Source: Streptomyces plumbidurans
GTDB taxonomy: Bacteria > Actinomycetota > Actinomycetes > Streptomycetales > Streptomycetaceae
Length of the DNA stretch: 64,000 nucleotides
Direction: 5' to 3'
Assembly (NCBI RefSeq): GCF_019857225.1
Contig: NZ_JAFJSY010000007.1
Location: forward strand, 16,875 to 80,874
Every line of letters begins with the position of its first letter. Position 1 is the first letter of the stretch. Positions 51,683 to 59,833 of this stretch are shown in pieces. A program made the position numbers and the translations under genes. The notes beneath the pieces are model-generated. The model was not told the origin of the DNA. It saw nothing but the letters and a program-made list of their open reading frames with translations, and did no database searches.

Positions 51683-51732
51683 CCTCGTACGAATCGACGT
51701 ACGAATCGAAGTGCGAATCAAGGAGCAGGACC

Positions 51733-52704
51733 ATGGCAGAGCGAACAGCAATGTGGCGTCAGGGCGCGGCGGCAACAGCCGTACTCGGTCTCACCCTCAC
51801 GGCCTGCGGCGGCGCGAAGGTCGGGGAGGAGTCCGCGGCGGGCAGCGGTAGTTCGGGCAAGTGCGGCACGTTCAATGTCGCCGTGAATCCGTGGGTCGGC
51901 TACGAGGCGGACGCGGCGGTCGTCGGATACGTCGCGGAGCACAAACTCGGCTGCAAGGTCGTCAAGAAGGATCTCAAGGCGGAGATCGGCTGGCAGGGGT
52001 TCGACACGGGCGAGGTCGATGCCATCCTCGAGAACTGGGGCCACGACAACCTGAGGAAGAAGTACATCACCGAGCAGAAGACGGCTGTCGACCTCGGCCC
52101 GACCGGCAACAAGGGCATCATCGGCTGGTACCTGCCGCCGTGGATCGTGAAGAAGTACCCGGACATCACCGACTGGAAGAACCTCAACAAGTACGCCTCG
52201 CACTTCAAGACCTCCGAGTCCGGCGACAAGGGCCAACTCCTCGACGGTGACGCGTCGTACCAGACCAACGACGCCGCCCTGGTCAAGAATCTGAAGCTGA
52301 ACTTCAAAGTGGTGTACGCGGGCAGTGAGACCGCCCTCATCCAGTCCTTCCGGGACGCCGAGAAGCACAAGAAGTGGATGATCGGCTACTTCTACGAGCC
52401 GCAGTGGTTCCTGTCCGAGGTGCCGCTGAAGAAGGTCTCCCTGCCCAAGCACACCGCGGGATGCGACGCCGAACCCGCCAAGGTGGCCTGCGACTATCAG
52501 GCGTTCGACCTGGACAAGATCGTCAGCAGCAGTTTCGCGAAGTCCGGCAGCCCGGCCTACGACCTGGTGAAGAAGTTCCACTGGACCAATGACGACCAGA
52601 ACACGGTCGCCAAATACATCGCGCTCGACAAGATGACACCGGAAGCGGCGGGCGAGAAGTGGGTCAAGGCCAACCCCGACAAGGTCGCGGCCTGGCTCGG
52701 GTAG
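51733..52704 (+). CDS. Glycine-betaine/choline-type ABC substrate-binding lipoprotein (OpuAC/ProX family), orphan
   Basis: The 323-residue lipoprotein has a lipobox near residues 22-25 (LTLTACGG). The mature protein is an OpuAC-type binding protein: FNVAVNPWVGYEADAAVVGYVAEHKLGCKVV and DAILENWGHDN. Trp residues in VNPWVGYE and ENWGHD could form the aromatic box that holds quaternary ammonium groups. No ATPase or permease follows. It starts 50 bases after the maturation enzyme. An in-frame ATG at 51679 overlapping the previous stop would add 18 residues from a repeated YES segment, but the lipoprotein signal and AGGAGCAGG site favour 51733. Confidence 0.88.
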   Translation: MAERTAMWRQGAAATAVLGLTLTACGGAKVGEESAAGSGSSGKCGTFNVAVNPWVGYEADAAVVGYVAEHKLGCKVVKKDLKAEIGWQGFDTGEVDAILENWGHDNLRKKYITEQKTAVDLGPTGNKGIIGWYLPPWIVKKYPDITDWKNLNKYASHFKTSESGDKGQLLDGDASYQTNDAALVKNLKLNFKVVYAGSETALIQSFRDAEKHKKWMIGYFYEPQWFLSEVPLKKVSLPKHTAGCDAEPAKVACDYQAFDLDKIVSSSFAKSGSPAYDLVKKFHWTNDDQNTVAKYIALDKMTPEAAGEKWVKANPDKVAAWLG

Positions 52705-52746
52705 GTGCAGGTCACCCATGGGGATTGCTGTGCAGCAGTAACCGAC

Positions 52747-52788
52747 ATCTAACATGTACCACCAGCCGGGAAAGCGGCTACGTTAGAT
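52747..52788. promoter_or_regulatory. Two-part inverted repeat between the binding protein and the histone-like gene
   Basis: ATCTAAC (52747-52753) pairs with GTTAGAT (52782-52788), and inside it AGCCG (52764-52768) pairs with CGGCT (52775-52779). It may be a terminator for the sulfatase operon or a site for a dimeric regulator before the gene at 52850. Confidence 0.5.
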
Positions 52789-52849
52789 ATCGCATACGCT
52801 GCGGGCGCTCAGCTCGCTGACGGTGACCTCCAAGAAGGGCGTGAGCACC

Positions 52850-53452
52850 GTGTCCGAAACAACTGCTGGCACCACGGAGTTGACTTCGCAGTACAGCGCC
52901 CAGGTGGCCGGCGACCTCGAGCGCAACCTGAAGGAGCAGGACCGCCTCAGCGGCGAAATCGAGGCGCTCCAGGCCCAGTTGGCCGCCGTACGGCACGACC
53001 ACACGGTCCTGGTGAACATCCAGCAGGCGCTTGGCGTCACCGCCGAACCTGCAACCGAGCCCGTTGCGACTGTCCCGTCCCCTCGCAAGAAGGCAACCAC
53101 GACGGATACGGCCAGGCAGACGGCGGCCAAGAAAACCGCAACGACAGGGCGCAAGCGCACCGGCAAGAAGAACGCCGCCAAGTCACAGGCCGCGTCCTCG
53201 CCCCGCCCCACACTCGTCGAGCTGGTCCGTGCACACCTGGCAGACCAGAACGAACCCCGTTCCGCCGCCGAAGTCACCACCGCACTGACACAGCAACACC
53301 CCGACCGCACCATCAAGACGACCGTCGTACGCACCACACTCGAAGGCCTGGTGGCCAAGAACCACGCCCAACGCACAAAGCAGGGCTCATCCGTCTTCTA
53401 CACGGCTCCCGATGCACCCGAGCAGCCTGCGGCGGACGAGCAGTCTGCTTGA
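52850..53452 (+). CDS. Histone-like Lys/Ala-rich protein with coiled coil and winged-helix-like C-terminus
   Basis: The 200-residue protein has three parts: an N-terminal coiled coil (SAQVAGDLERNLKEQDRLSGEIEALQAQLAAVRHDHTVLV, about 14-55), a basic Lys/Ala/Thr region (SPRKKATTTDTARQTAAKKTATTGRKRTGKKNAAKSQ, about 75-115) like the H1 tail, and a C-terminal helical domain (TLVELVRAHLADQNEPRSAAEVTTALTQQHPDRTIKTTVVRTTLEGLVAKNHAQRT) of winged-helix type. The layout suggests a DNA-binding or nucleoid-linked protein. The GTG at 52850 has AAGAAGGG 10 bases before it; GTG at 52841 is the alternative. Function not known. Confidence 0.8.
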   Translation: MSETTAGTTELTSQYSAQVAGDLERNLKEQDRLSGEIEALQAQLAAVRHDHTVLVNIQQALGVTAEPATEPVATVPSPRKKATTTDTARQTAAKKTATTGRKRTGKKNAAKSQAASSPRPTLVELVRAHLADQNEPRSAAEVTTALTQQHPDRTIKTTVVRTTLEGLVAKNHAQRTKQGSSVFYTAPDAPEQPAADEQSA

Positions 53453-53533
53453 CCGTGTGGTGACCAGTAACCGACTCGTCCACGATGTCGACGGGAGCAA
53501 CCGCACCTACTGCCGGCCAGTGGTGAGACGCAG

Positions 53534-54427
53534 TCAGTTGTGGTCGTAGCGCTTTCCCAGGTCGAGCACGTCCGGGAGGCCCACGGTCGTGAAGAAGTCG
53601 TTCAGGTCGGGCATGGGTTGTACGGCGTCCGTGGGTGTGCCCGATTCGGCCAGCCCGACGAGGGCGTGCTGTACGGCGGAGGTGGCGGCGAGGAGGGTCG
53701 AGACGGGGAAGATGACGAGGCGGTAGCCGAGTTCGGTGAGGCGGGCCAGGCTGGTGGGTGGGGTCTTGCCGCCCTCGACCCAGTTGAAGAGCAATGGGGT
53801 GTCCGGGAAGGCGGTTGCTGCCGCCTCGATCTCGGCGTCGGTCTGGAGGGCCTCCAGGAAGAGCACGTCGGCACCGGCATCCCGGTAGCGGCGGGCCCGC
53901 TCCAGCGCGGCTTCGAATCCCTCCACGGCGCGGGCGTCGGTACGCGCGATGATCACGAAGTCGGGGTCTTCACGGGCCTCTACGGCCGCCTCGATCTTGC
54001 CGGCCATGGTGCCCGCCGGGATGACCTCCTTGCCCTCCATGTGACCGCAGCGTTTGGGGCTTGTCTGGTCCTCCAGGTGGATCGCGGCGACACCGGCGGC
54101 CTCGTACTCCCGGACGGTGCGAATGACGTTGATCGCGTTGCCATATCCATTGTCGGCATCGGCGATCACCGGGATGTCGACCGCCGAGACGATGCGACGG
54201 GCGGCAGCCGTCATCTCACTCATGGTGAGCAGACCGACGTCGGGCCGACCGAGGAGGGAGGCCGTGGTACCGAACCCGGTCATGTACACGGCCGGGAAGC
54301 CCGCCTGTTCCACCAGCAGCGCACTCATCGCGTCGTACGCCCCCGGCGCGAGCACCGGTCCGGCGCCGAGCAGCATGTCCCGCAGCCGCCGCGCCCCACC
54401 CGCACGCCTTCCCAGCAACCCAGCCAT
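53534..54427 (-). CDS. Isocitrate lyase / PEP mutase family protein
   Basis: The 297-residue enzyme of the ICL/PEPM superfamily has YMTGFGTTASLLGRPDVGLLTMSEM, the metal-binding VIADADNGYGNAINVIRTVREYEAAGVAAIHLEDQTSPKRCGHMEGKEV (Asp pair and catalytic loop KRCGH, where Cys acts as base in lyases) and FVIIARTDARAVEGFEAALERARRYRDAGAD. Members act as oxaloacetate decarboxylases, methylisocitrate lyases or carboxyvinyl-carboxyphosphonate mutases. The KRCGH loop favours lyase or methylisocitrate-lyase-like action. A repeat array lies upstream of its start. Confidence 0.88.
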   Translation of the reverse strand: MAGLLGRRAGGARRLRDMLLGAGPVLAPGAYDAMSALLVEQAGFPAVYMTGFGTTASLLGRPDVGLLTMSEMTAAARRIVSAVDIPVIADADNGYGNAINVIRTVREYEAAGVAAIHLEDQTSPKRCGHMEGKEVIPAGTMAGKIEAAVEAREDPDFVIIARTDARAVEGFEAALERARRYRDAGADVLFLEALQTDAEIEAAATAFPDTPLLFNWVEGGKTPPTSLARLTELGYRLVIFPVSTLLAATSAVQHALVGLAESGTPTDAVQPMPDLNDFFTTVGLPDVLDLGKRYDHN

Positions 54428-54503
54428 GACCGTTCCCCATCCGCTGCGCGTCCCGAGCCGACGGACCGCGTACCCATGGTCGGCAGGGACGACTCACCTG
54501 GTG

Positions 54504-54589
54504 CCTGGCCGATCGGGCCCCTGACCGATCGGGCCCTGGCCGATCAGGTGCCTGACCGATCAGGTGCCTGACCGATCAGGTGCCTGGCC
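54504..54589. repeat. Array of five 16-base units with palindromic core
   Basis: Five units (54504-54519, 54520-54534 one base short, 54535-54550, 54551-54566, 54567-54582) and a part unit to 54589 follow the pattern CCTGRCCGATCRGGYS. Each holds GATC with near-symmetric flanks (TGACCGATCAGGT). It sits 77 bases before the isocitrate-lyase family gene start and 36 bases past the rhamnosidase stop. Confidence 0.9.
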
Positions 54590-54624
54590 CGCCACCCTGA
54601 ATCGTGGCGGGCCAGGCCCCGCGC

Positions 54625-57270
54625 TCAGCGGGACTGCCGGGCGGTGAAGGTGTGCGTCCCCGGCGTGAGTCCCGGGATCGTGACGCGCCCGTCGACGATG
54701 CCTGCCTTGCCGTCCGAGGCGCGGCGCCCGTCCCACACGAGGCGGTTGCGGGACCGTACGGTCAGACGGTGCCCGTTCCCCGGCAGGGCGACCGATGCCC
54801 GCGTTCCGTCGGGGACGTCGACGTCGAGCCGGAAGGTGTTCCCGGTGTTCTGCCAGGAGACGCTCAAAGGTCCGTGCGGGGTGGGGAGTTGGCCCTGTGC
54901 CCAGGCGACGTCGCCGGGGTTCGGGCGTACCTCCCAGGTGGCGTATCCGGGTGATGTCGGCCGGGCGCCCAGCAGTTGGTGAGTCAGCGCGGGCAGGACA
55001 CCGGTGGACCAGCCGTGGGCCATGCTGGTGTAGGCGTCCTCGTAGAGCGATCCGTCGGGGCCGATGCCTTCCCAGTTGGTGATGCCGGGGTCGTGGCTGT
55101 CCATCCATCCGTACATGCGCCGGATCTGGTCGAGCGCGGAGTCGGCGCGCCCGGTGAGGAAGCGGGCCTCGATCTCGGGGTACGAGGTGAAGGCGTACAC
55201 GCGCTTGGACGCTCCGGCGAAGATGGTGTCGTTGTCCATGAACGCGTTGCCGTATGGGAGTTGGGTGGTCGCGTCGAGGTGGGCGAGGGACGATGCCGAG
55301 CGGTCCGCGTCGGCGATGCCCGCGGTGACGGCGAGCGCGTTGCCGTCCTGTGCGTGGCGCGCGGGCCCGGTGGCGGAGTCGAGGTAGGCGCCCGCGTCGG
55401 CGTCCCACAGGTGGGCGTTGATCGCCTTCGTGACCGCGTCCGACCGTTGTGCCCAGCGTGCCGCGTCCGCCGAGTGGCCGAGCAACTGGGCGAGTTGGGC
55501 CGCATCCTTGAGCGCTTGGACGTACAGGGCGTTGTAGTAGGTGATCCTCCCGGTACGCCCCAGGAAGGCGTAATCGCCGTATCCCCCCGTGTTGTTGAGC
55601 CCCTTGCTGAGCAGTCCTGCCTCGTCCGTGACGCTCGGGTACCAGGTGTCCAGCACCTTCACCAGGTTCGGGTAGTACTGGCTGGCGTAGGCCCGGTCCC
55701 CGGTGTAGAGCACGTAGTCCCAGCTGCAGGTCACCCACCACAAGGGGTAGTCGAACAGCGGGAGTGTGTACGAGGAGATGGACGCCGGAGGTATCCAGCC
55801 GTCGGCGCGCTGGTGGTCGGCGAGATCGGCGAGCACGTTGCGGGCGGCGGCCGCCGCGTCGTCATGGGTGAGGTACAAGGTCCTTGCCGAGACGGCGAGA
55901 TCGCCCACGTACGGGTCGCGATCGCGCTTCGCCCCGTCGTGCAGGACGAGCTTGCCCTCCAGGGAGGCGCTCCAGGCGTTCCTCGGGTCGACGTCGTCCT
56001 GGCGGAAGGTGTCGGTGACCAGTTCGTTGGTGTACGCGGCGCCGTACCAGTAGCGGTTGAGGTCGTCGTCGGAGCAGAGGAACCATCCGCGGTAGGTGCC
56101 GGGTGTACCCACGTATGCGGTGAAGTCCAGGCTGACGGAGTCGATTTCGACCGTCCCCCAGGGCTGGGCCGCCGGGGCGTCGGAGTCGAGGGCGTCGAGG
56201 GTGATGCGCAGATAGCGGAAGCCGTGGAGACCGTCGGCGTAGACCTTGTCACCCGACTGGAACCCCTTGTGGTCGGTCCAGTCCGCGCCCTTGGCCGGTA
56301 CGGCGAACTGGTCGGTTCCCCGGCCCGCGCCGCCGGACTGGTCGGAGCGGGTGAAGTCGGAGCGGTCGGTGAGGAACTGCCGCGTCTCGGAGAACGCGAC
56401 GCGCACGCCGGGCGAGTTGTCCGAGGCGGAGGTGAAGCGGATGTGCGGGTAGCCCACGACGACCTTGCCGAAGTCGACCGTGACACTGGGCGCCGCGACC
56501 GGCTCGACCGGCTCGGGCCACACCTCGTTGATCCGGGTGAACGCCCCGTGCGAGGTGTCCTGCACGGCAGTGACGGTGATGCGCACCTTGCTCGTCGACA
56601 CCGGTGCCGCGAAGGGCACGGCCCGTTGGATGACATCGTTGTCGGCAACCGTTGCGGCAGCCTTCCAGCCGCCGTCGACCCAGGCGTCGACCGTGAAGGC
56701 GGTGGGCACTCCGTCGCTGTTGGAGATCACCGTGATCCCGGACAACTGCCGGGCCTCCGGCATGGTGACGGTCAGGACGTCGGGGAATGCGGCCAGGGTG
56801 TCGTCGTTCCAGAACGTGTCGGGGTTGCCGTCGATGGCGTTCTTGGCGTCGTAGGTGCGCGGCTGCCCGTCGTTGCCGTTGTTGCCGGCGTGGGTCGAGG
56901 ACGCCTCGGCCGTGGTGCCGTCCGGCCAGCGCGGCGCGGGACTCGGCTGCGGGCGCCGCAGCACGGTCGCGCCGCCGCCGGGCTTCAGCAGCGCCTGCGG
57001 GTCGCGAACGTCGCCGGTCGAGCCGAGAACCCGCACGGGTCGCACCGTGCGGGATGCGGGCCCCTGGACGTAGCGCTGCCAGCCGGTGCCCAGGCGCGGC
57101 GGTCTGGAGGCGCTCGCCGTGTCGGCGTCCGCGCTCGTCACCGCGGCGGCCGGGCTCGTTCCGGGCGACCCGACGGACAGGGCCACGGCTCCGGCCCCTG
57201 CGGCCGCCATGACCGTACGGCGGCGGGGGCCAGGTTGTGCGGCACTCTTCGATGCGCTGCTCGATGTCAT
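54625..57270 (-). CDS. Exported GH78-type alpha-L-rhamnosidase with F5/8-type C domain
   Basis: The 881-residue protein has a Tat-like signal (GPRRRTVMAAAGAGAVALSVG; mature from about 45). Residues of about 115-250 form a discoidin-like sugar-binding domain (SSTHAGNNGNDG, NAIDGNPDTFWNDD, SGITVISNSDGVPTAFTVDAWVDGGW). The rest is an (alpha/alpha)6 barrel: GFRYLRITLDALD, FRQDDVDPRNAWSASLEG, WIPPASISSYTLPLFDYPLWWVTCSWDYVLYTGD, then MAHGWSTGVLPALTHQLLG. It removes terminal rhamnose from plant or bacterial glycans. A LacI-type palindrome lies 70 bases upstream. Overall GH78 assignment rests on this pattern; a related (alpha/alpha)6 family is possible. Confidence 0.8.
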   Translation of the reverse strand: MTSSSASKSAAQPGPRRRTVMAAAGAGAVALSVGSPGTSPAAAVTSADADTASASRPPRLGTGWQRYVQGPASRTVRPVRVLGSTGDVRDPQALLKPGGGATVLRRPQPSPAPRWPDGTTAEASSTHAGNNGNDGQPRTYDAKNAIDGNPDTFWNDDTLAAFPDVLTVTMPEARQLSGITVISNSDGVPTAFTVDAWVDGGWKAAATVADNDVIQRAVPFAAPVSTSKVRITVTAVQDTSHGAFTRINEVWPEPVEPVAAPSVTVDFGKVVVGYPHIRFTSASDNSPGVRVAFSETRQFLTDRSDFTRSDQSGGAGRGTDQFAVPAKGADWTDHKGFQSGDKVYADGLHGFRYLRITLDALDSDAPAAQPWGTVEIDSVSLDFTAYVGTPGTYRGWFLCSDDDLNRYWYGAAYTNELVTDTFRQDDVDPRNAWSASLEGKLVLHDGAKRDRDPYVGDLAVSARTLYLTHDDAAAAARNVLADLADHQRADGWIPPASISSYTLPLFDYPLWWVTCSWDYVLYTGDRAYASQYYPNLVKVLDTWYPSVTDEAGLLSKGLNNTGGYGDYAFLGRTGRITYYNALYVQALKDAAQLAQLLGHSADAARWAQRSDAVTKAINAHLWDADAGAYLDSATGPARHAQDGNALAVTAGIADADRSASSLAHLDATTQLPYGNAFMDNDTIFAGASKRVYAFTSYPEIEARFLTGRADSALDQIRRMYGWMDSHDPGITNWEGIGPDGSLYEDAYTSMAHGWSTGVLPALTHQLLGARPTSPGYATWEVRPNPGDVAWAQGQLPTPHGPLSVSWQNTGNTFRLDVDVPDGTRASVALPGNGHRLTVRSRNRLVWDGRRASDGKAGIVDGRVTIPGLTPGTHTFTARQSR

Positions 57271-57341
57271 GGCACCTCGTTCCTCGTGGACTGCGGGGTT
57301 CCTCGTGGACGTGCGGGGTTCCTCGGGGTTTCCCGAACGGT

Positions 57342-57355
57342 TTGAAACGATTCAA
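57342..57355. promoter_or_regulatory. LacI-type operator before the rhamnosidase gene
   Basis: TTGAAACGATTCAA has arms TTGAA/TTCAA and a central CG with one mismatch in the core, the form TTGAAACGTTTCAA used by many LacI-family repressors. It lies 72 bases upstream of the ATG of the exported rhamnosidase. No LacI gene is adjacent. Confidence 0.6.
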
Positions 57356-57648
57356 TGCGTTGATGCAGGGCGACGTTATCCCAAGTCCCGTATCGCGTAC
57401 AGACACCACGCAACCCCTTGTCCGCGGAGCCGATGGCGGGATTGCGAGACCCGGTGTGCGCCATGTCACGACGGATGGACGCACGCCCCTGGAACAACTC
57501 CCAGCGGTTGACCGTTCACCTATACGTGGCTGCGGAGGGGACAGTGTCCCCGGGCCTCACCTATAGCCCGTGGGGACGATCGTTCGGCTGAAGCCCCACG
57601 GAGCCTTTCGCCGAGAGGCGACCGCCCTCCGCATGTCACACCAGAACG

Positions 57649-57680
57649 GCCCCGGCTGGTCTCCCCCGTCCAGTCGGGGC
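57649..57680 (-). terminator. Hairpin after the SDR epimerase/dehydrogenase gene
   Basis: GCCCCGGCTGG (57649-57659) and CCAGTCGGGGC (57670-57680) match at ten of eleven positions. It follows the stop of the minus-strand gene ending at 57713 by about 30 bases. Confidence 0.65.
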
Positions 57681-57712
57681 TCTCTGCGTTCCGCGCCGGA
57701 TGGTCCGGTCCG

Positions 57713-58729
57713 TCACCCCGAGGCGTTGATGACTGCCTCGGGGTGATCGGCGAGATATTCCTGCACGACGGCCAGGAAACCCGGATCGGGCTGGAGCCCC
57801 AGGGCGGCGGCGCGCCGATTGTCGAAGACGGCCGGCCACGAACCGACGATGGCCTCGACGGCGGGATCGGGTACGACGGTCACCAGGTCGGCGGCCCTGC
57901 CACCGGCCACCTGCCGGAGTGTGGCGAGCATGTCGGCCACCGAGAGGGTCAGGGCGGGCAGGTTGACGGGCAGGGGCCCGTCGAGGCGCCCCGGTCCGGT
58001 CCCGCGCTCGGCCTCGGCGACGCGGAGGATTCCGCCCACAGTGCGCCGCGGCGACGACAGTGCGACCTTCAGGTCCGGGGCGACCGGGCAGATGGCCGGC
58101 AGCCCCGCCAACGGTTCCCGGATGATGCCGGACAGGAAGCCCGAGGCCGCCGCGTTCGGCCGGCCCGGCCGCACTACGACGGTCATCAGCCGGGCGACGC
58201 GTCCGTCGATGAAGCCGCGGCGGCTCAGGTCCGCGATCAGGTGCTCACACATGAGTTTCTGCGTGCCATAACTCGACCGCGGCACAGGCAGCGTCGTCTC
58301 ACTGATCACAGGCGGCAGAGGCAGCGCCGGGTGCGATCCGTAGACCGCGAGACTGCTGGCGAACACCACCCGCGGCACCGACCCTCCGGCCGCCGTCTGC
58401 CTCTTGGCCGCCTCCAGCACGGCGCGCGTGGTGTCCACATTCGTACGCATCCCGAGCTCGAAATCGGCCTCGCACTCGGCCGACACCGCGGCAGCCAGAT
58501 GAAACAGCACATCCACCGGCTCCGCGAACACCTCGTCGACACGGTCGATCAGGTCACCGTGCGCCCATTCCACCAGGGCACCGGATGCCTGCGGCTTCTC
58601 GGGCGGTACGACGCGGTCGGCGAGCACAAGCCGGGTGATCGGTTCCCCGGCGAACGTCCGCGTCTGCAGCAGACGTTCGGTCAGCAGGCGTCCCAGGAAT
58701 CCGGACGCTCCCGTGACGACGATCCTCAC
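57713..58729 (-). CDS. NAD-dependent epimerase/dehydratase family protein (D-erythronate dehydrogenase-like)
   Basis: This 338-residue extended SDR has VRIVVTGASGFLGRLLTERLLQT (dinucleotide-binding GxxGxxG), LFHLAAAVSAECEADFELGMRTNVDTTRAVLEAA, SSLAVYGSH and the catalytic SSYGTQKLMCEHLI (Tyr-x3-Lys). Sequence features (AVSAECEADFELG, RTVGGILRVAEAE) recall DenD, which oxidises D-erythronate in the tetronate pathway. The GTG start has GAGGAGGTGG upstream. No other denDE genes are near, so the substrate is open. Confidence 0.88.
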   Translation of the reverse strand: MRIVVTGASGFLGRLLTERLLQTRTFAGEPITRLVLADRVVPPEKPQASGALVEWAHGDLIDRVDEVFAEPVDVLFHLAAAVSAECEADFELGMRTNVDTTRAVLEAAKRQTAAGGSVPRVVFASSLAVYGSHPALPLPPVISETTLPVPRSSYGTQKLMCEHLIADLSRRGFIDGRVARLMTVVVRPGRPNAAASGFLSGIIREPLAGLPAICPVAPDLKVALSSPRRTVGGILRVAEAERGTGPGRLDGPLPVNLPALTLSVADMLATLRQVAGGRAADLVTVVPDPAVEAIVGSWPAVFDNRRAAALGLQPDPGFLAVVQEYLADHPEAVINASG

Positions 58730-58778
58730 CGCCACCTCCTCACCTCGGCCGGTCGAAACCCGGGCAGGGTCGCACAGA

Positions 58779-59591
58779 TCAACTACCGCCCGCCAAGCGT
58801 GCCGAGCCGATGGTGATGGGCTGCGGCGGACCACCGTAGATGCTGATTCCGGTGATCCCGGGGGTGTTGGGGGTGTCGGTGGCGCCGGGGGTATTCGGGG
58901 TGTCGGGGGTGTCGGCGGTGTGCACGCGGATCGAGCCGCTCGGCCAAGAAAGGTCCAACGAGCCGTCTCGTGCCTGGACTTGGGCGCCGAGGATCTCCGT
59001 GAACAGACGACGCGACAGGGCCAGGTCCGAGGAGGCGAGGTGTGTCGGCCCCTGCCGCGCCGAAGCTTCGGCCGATGTGTCCCAGAGCGAGGTCCACCAC
59101 AGTGGCTGCGTGGCTCCCTCGACGCTCGGCAAGGTCGAGGGATCCCGGGCGGTGCTTGCGACGAGTTCGCGAGGGTCCGGGTAGGTCATGTCGGTCTGCG
59201 CGAGCTGGATGACCGTGCGGTGAACGGCGTCGGGCATGACGAAGGCCTCGCGCCAGGCGGGATTGCCGTAGCTCTCCCCCACCACGGTCATGCCGAGGGA
59301 CCGGACCTGGTCGACGGCCTTCGCCAGGTCGGGGACGGTGAAGGTGAGGTGATGCGGTCCCTCTCCATGGGTCTTCAGGAAGCGAGCGAGGAAGCCGTCG
59401 GCGACAGGCTCCAGGAGTTCCAGTCGTCCGCCCTCGTCGGCCGTACCCACGTAGAGCAGCAAGTACCGGAATTCCGGGAGGACTTCACCGCAGACGGGAA
59501 CGGCTCCGAGTTCTCGGCGCAGCCGTCGCGCCCAGCCCAGGGCGTCATGGAGGGCGAACGAGGTGTGGTCGAGGTCGAACCCTGACGTCAT
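58779..59591 (-). CDS. VOC (glyoxalase/dioxygenase) superfamily protein
   Basis: The 270-residue protein has two VOC-like halves: FDLDHTSFALHDALGWARRLRRELGAVPVCGEV to GEGPHHLTFTVPDLAKAVDQVRSLGMTVVGE, then a second region with GPTHLASSDLALSRRLFTEILGAQV. Metal ligands could be His in DHTSF and in PHHLTF. The C-terminus has DTPDTPNTPGATDTPNTPG made by DNA repeats (58863-58920), an odd insert before the last strand. The start at 59591 is chosen because the domain begins there. Substrate unknown; 242 bases between it and the chitinase gene (59592-59833) hold nothing recognisable. Confidence 0.8.
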   Translation of the reverse strand: MTSGFDLDHTSFALHDALGWARRLRRELGAVPVCGEVLPEFRYLLLYVGTADEGGRLELLEPVADGFLARFLKTHGEGPHHLTFTVPDLAKAVDQVRSLGMTVVGESYGNPAWREAFVMPDAVHRTVIQLAQTDMTYPDPRELVASTARDPSTLPSVEGATQPLWWTSLWDTSAEASARQGPTHLASSDLALSRRLFTEILGAQVQARDGSLDLSWPSGSIRVHTADTPDTPNTPGATDTPNTPGITGISIYGGPPQPITIGSARLAGGS

Positions 59592-59833
59592 GTGCCGGCC
59601 TTCCCTGGCCCTCGGGGATTCATCGGGGATTCGATGGACCGAATCGCCGTCTCGACCACCGTGCGCGGCTGCGACCAGGAAGGTCAAGGCCACGCCACGT
59701 TCCGTGCCCGCCCAGCGCCCTGTCGTCCCGATCCGCGACCGTTACCACTCGGGACCGCTCCGAGAGGTGAGGGTTCGTCTCCCGAGGCGGTCCCGGCCGG
59801 CTGGCCTGATGTGGGGTTGAGGTTGCCGGTTCG

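Noticed and set aside
54504..54589. Possible attachment site or transposon end
   Set aside because: No integrase, transposase, tRNA or target duplication nearby; the array is a simple tandem repeat.
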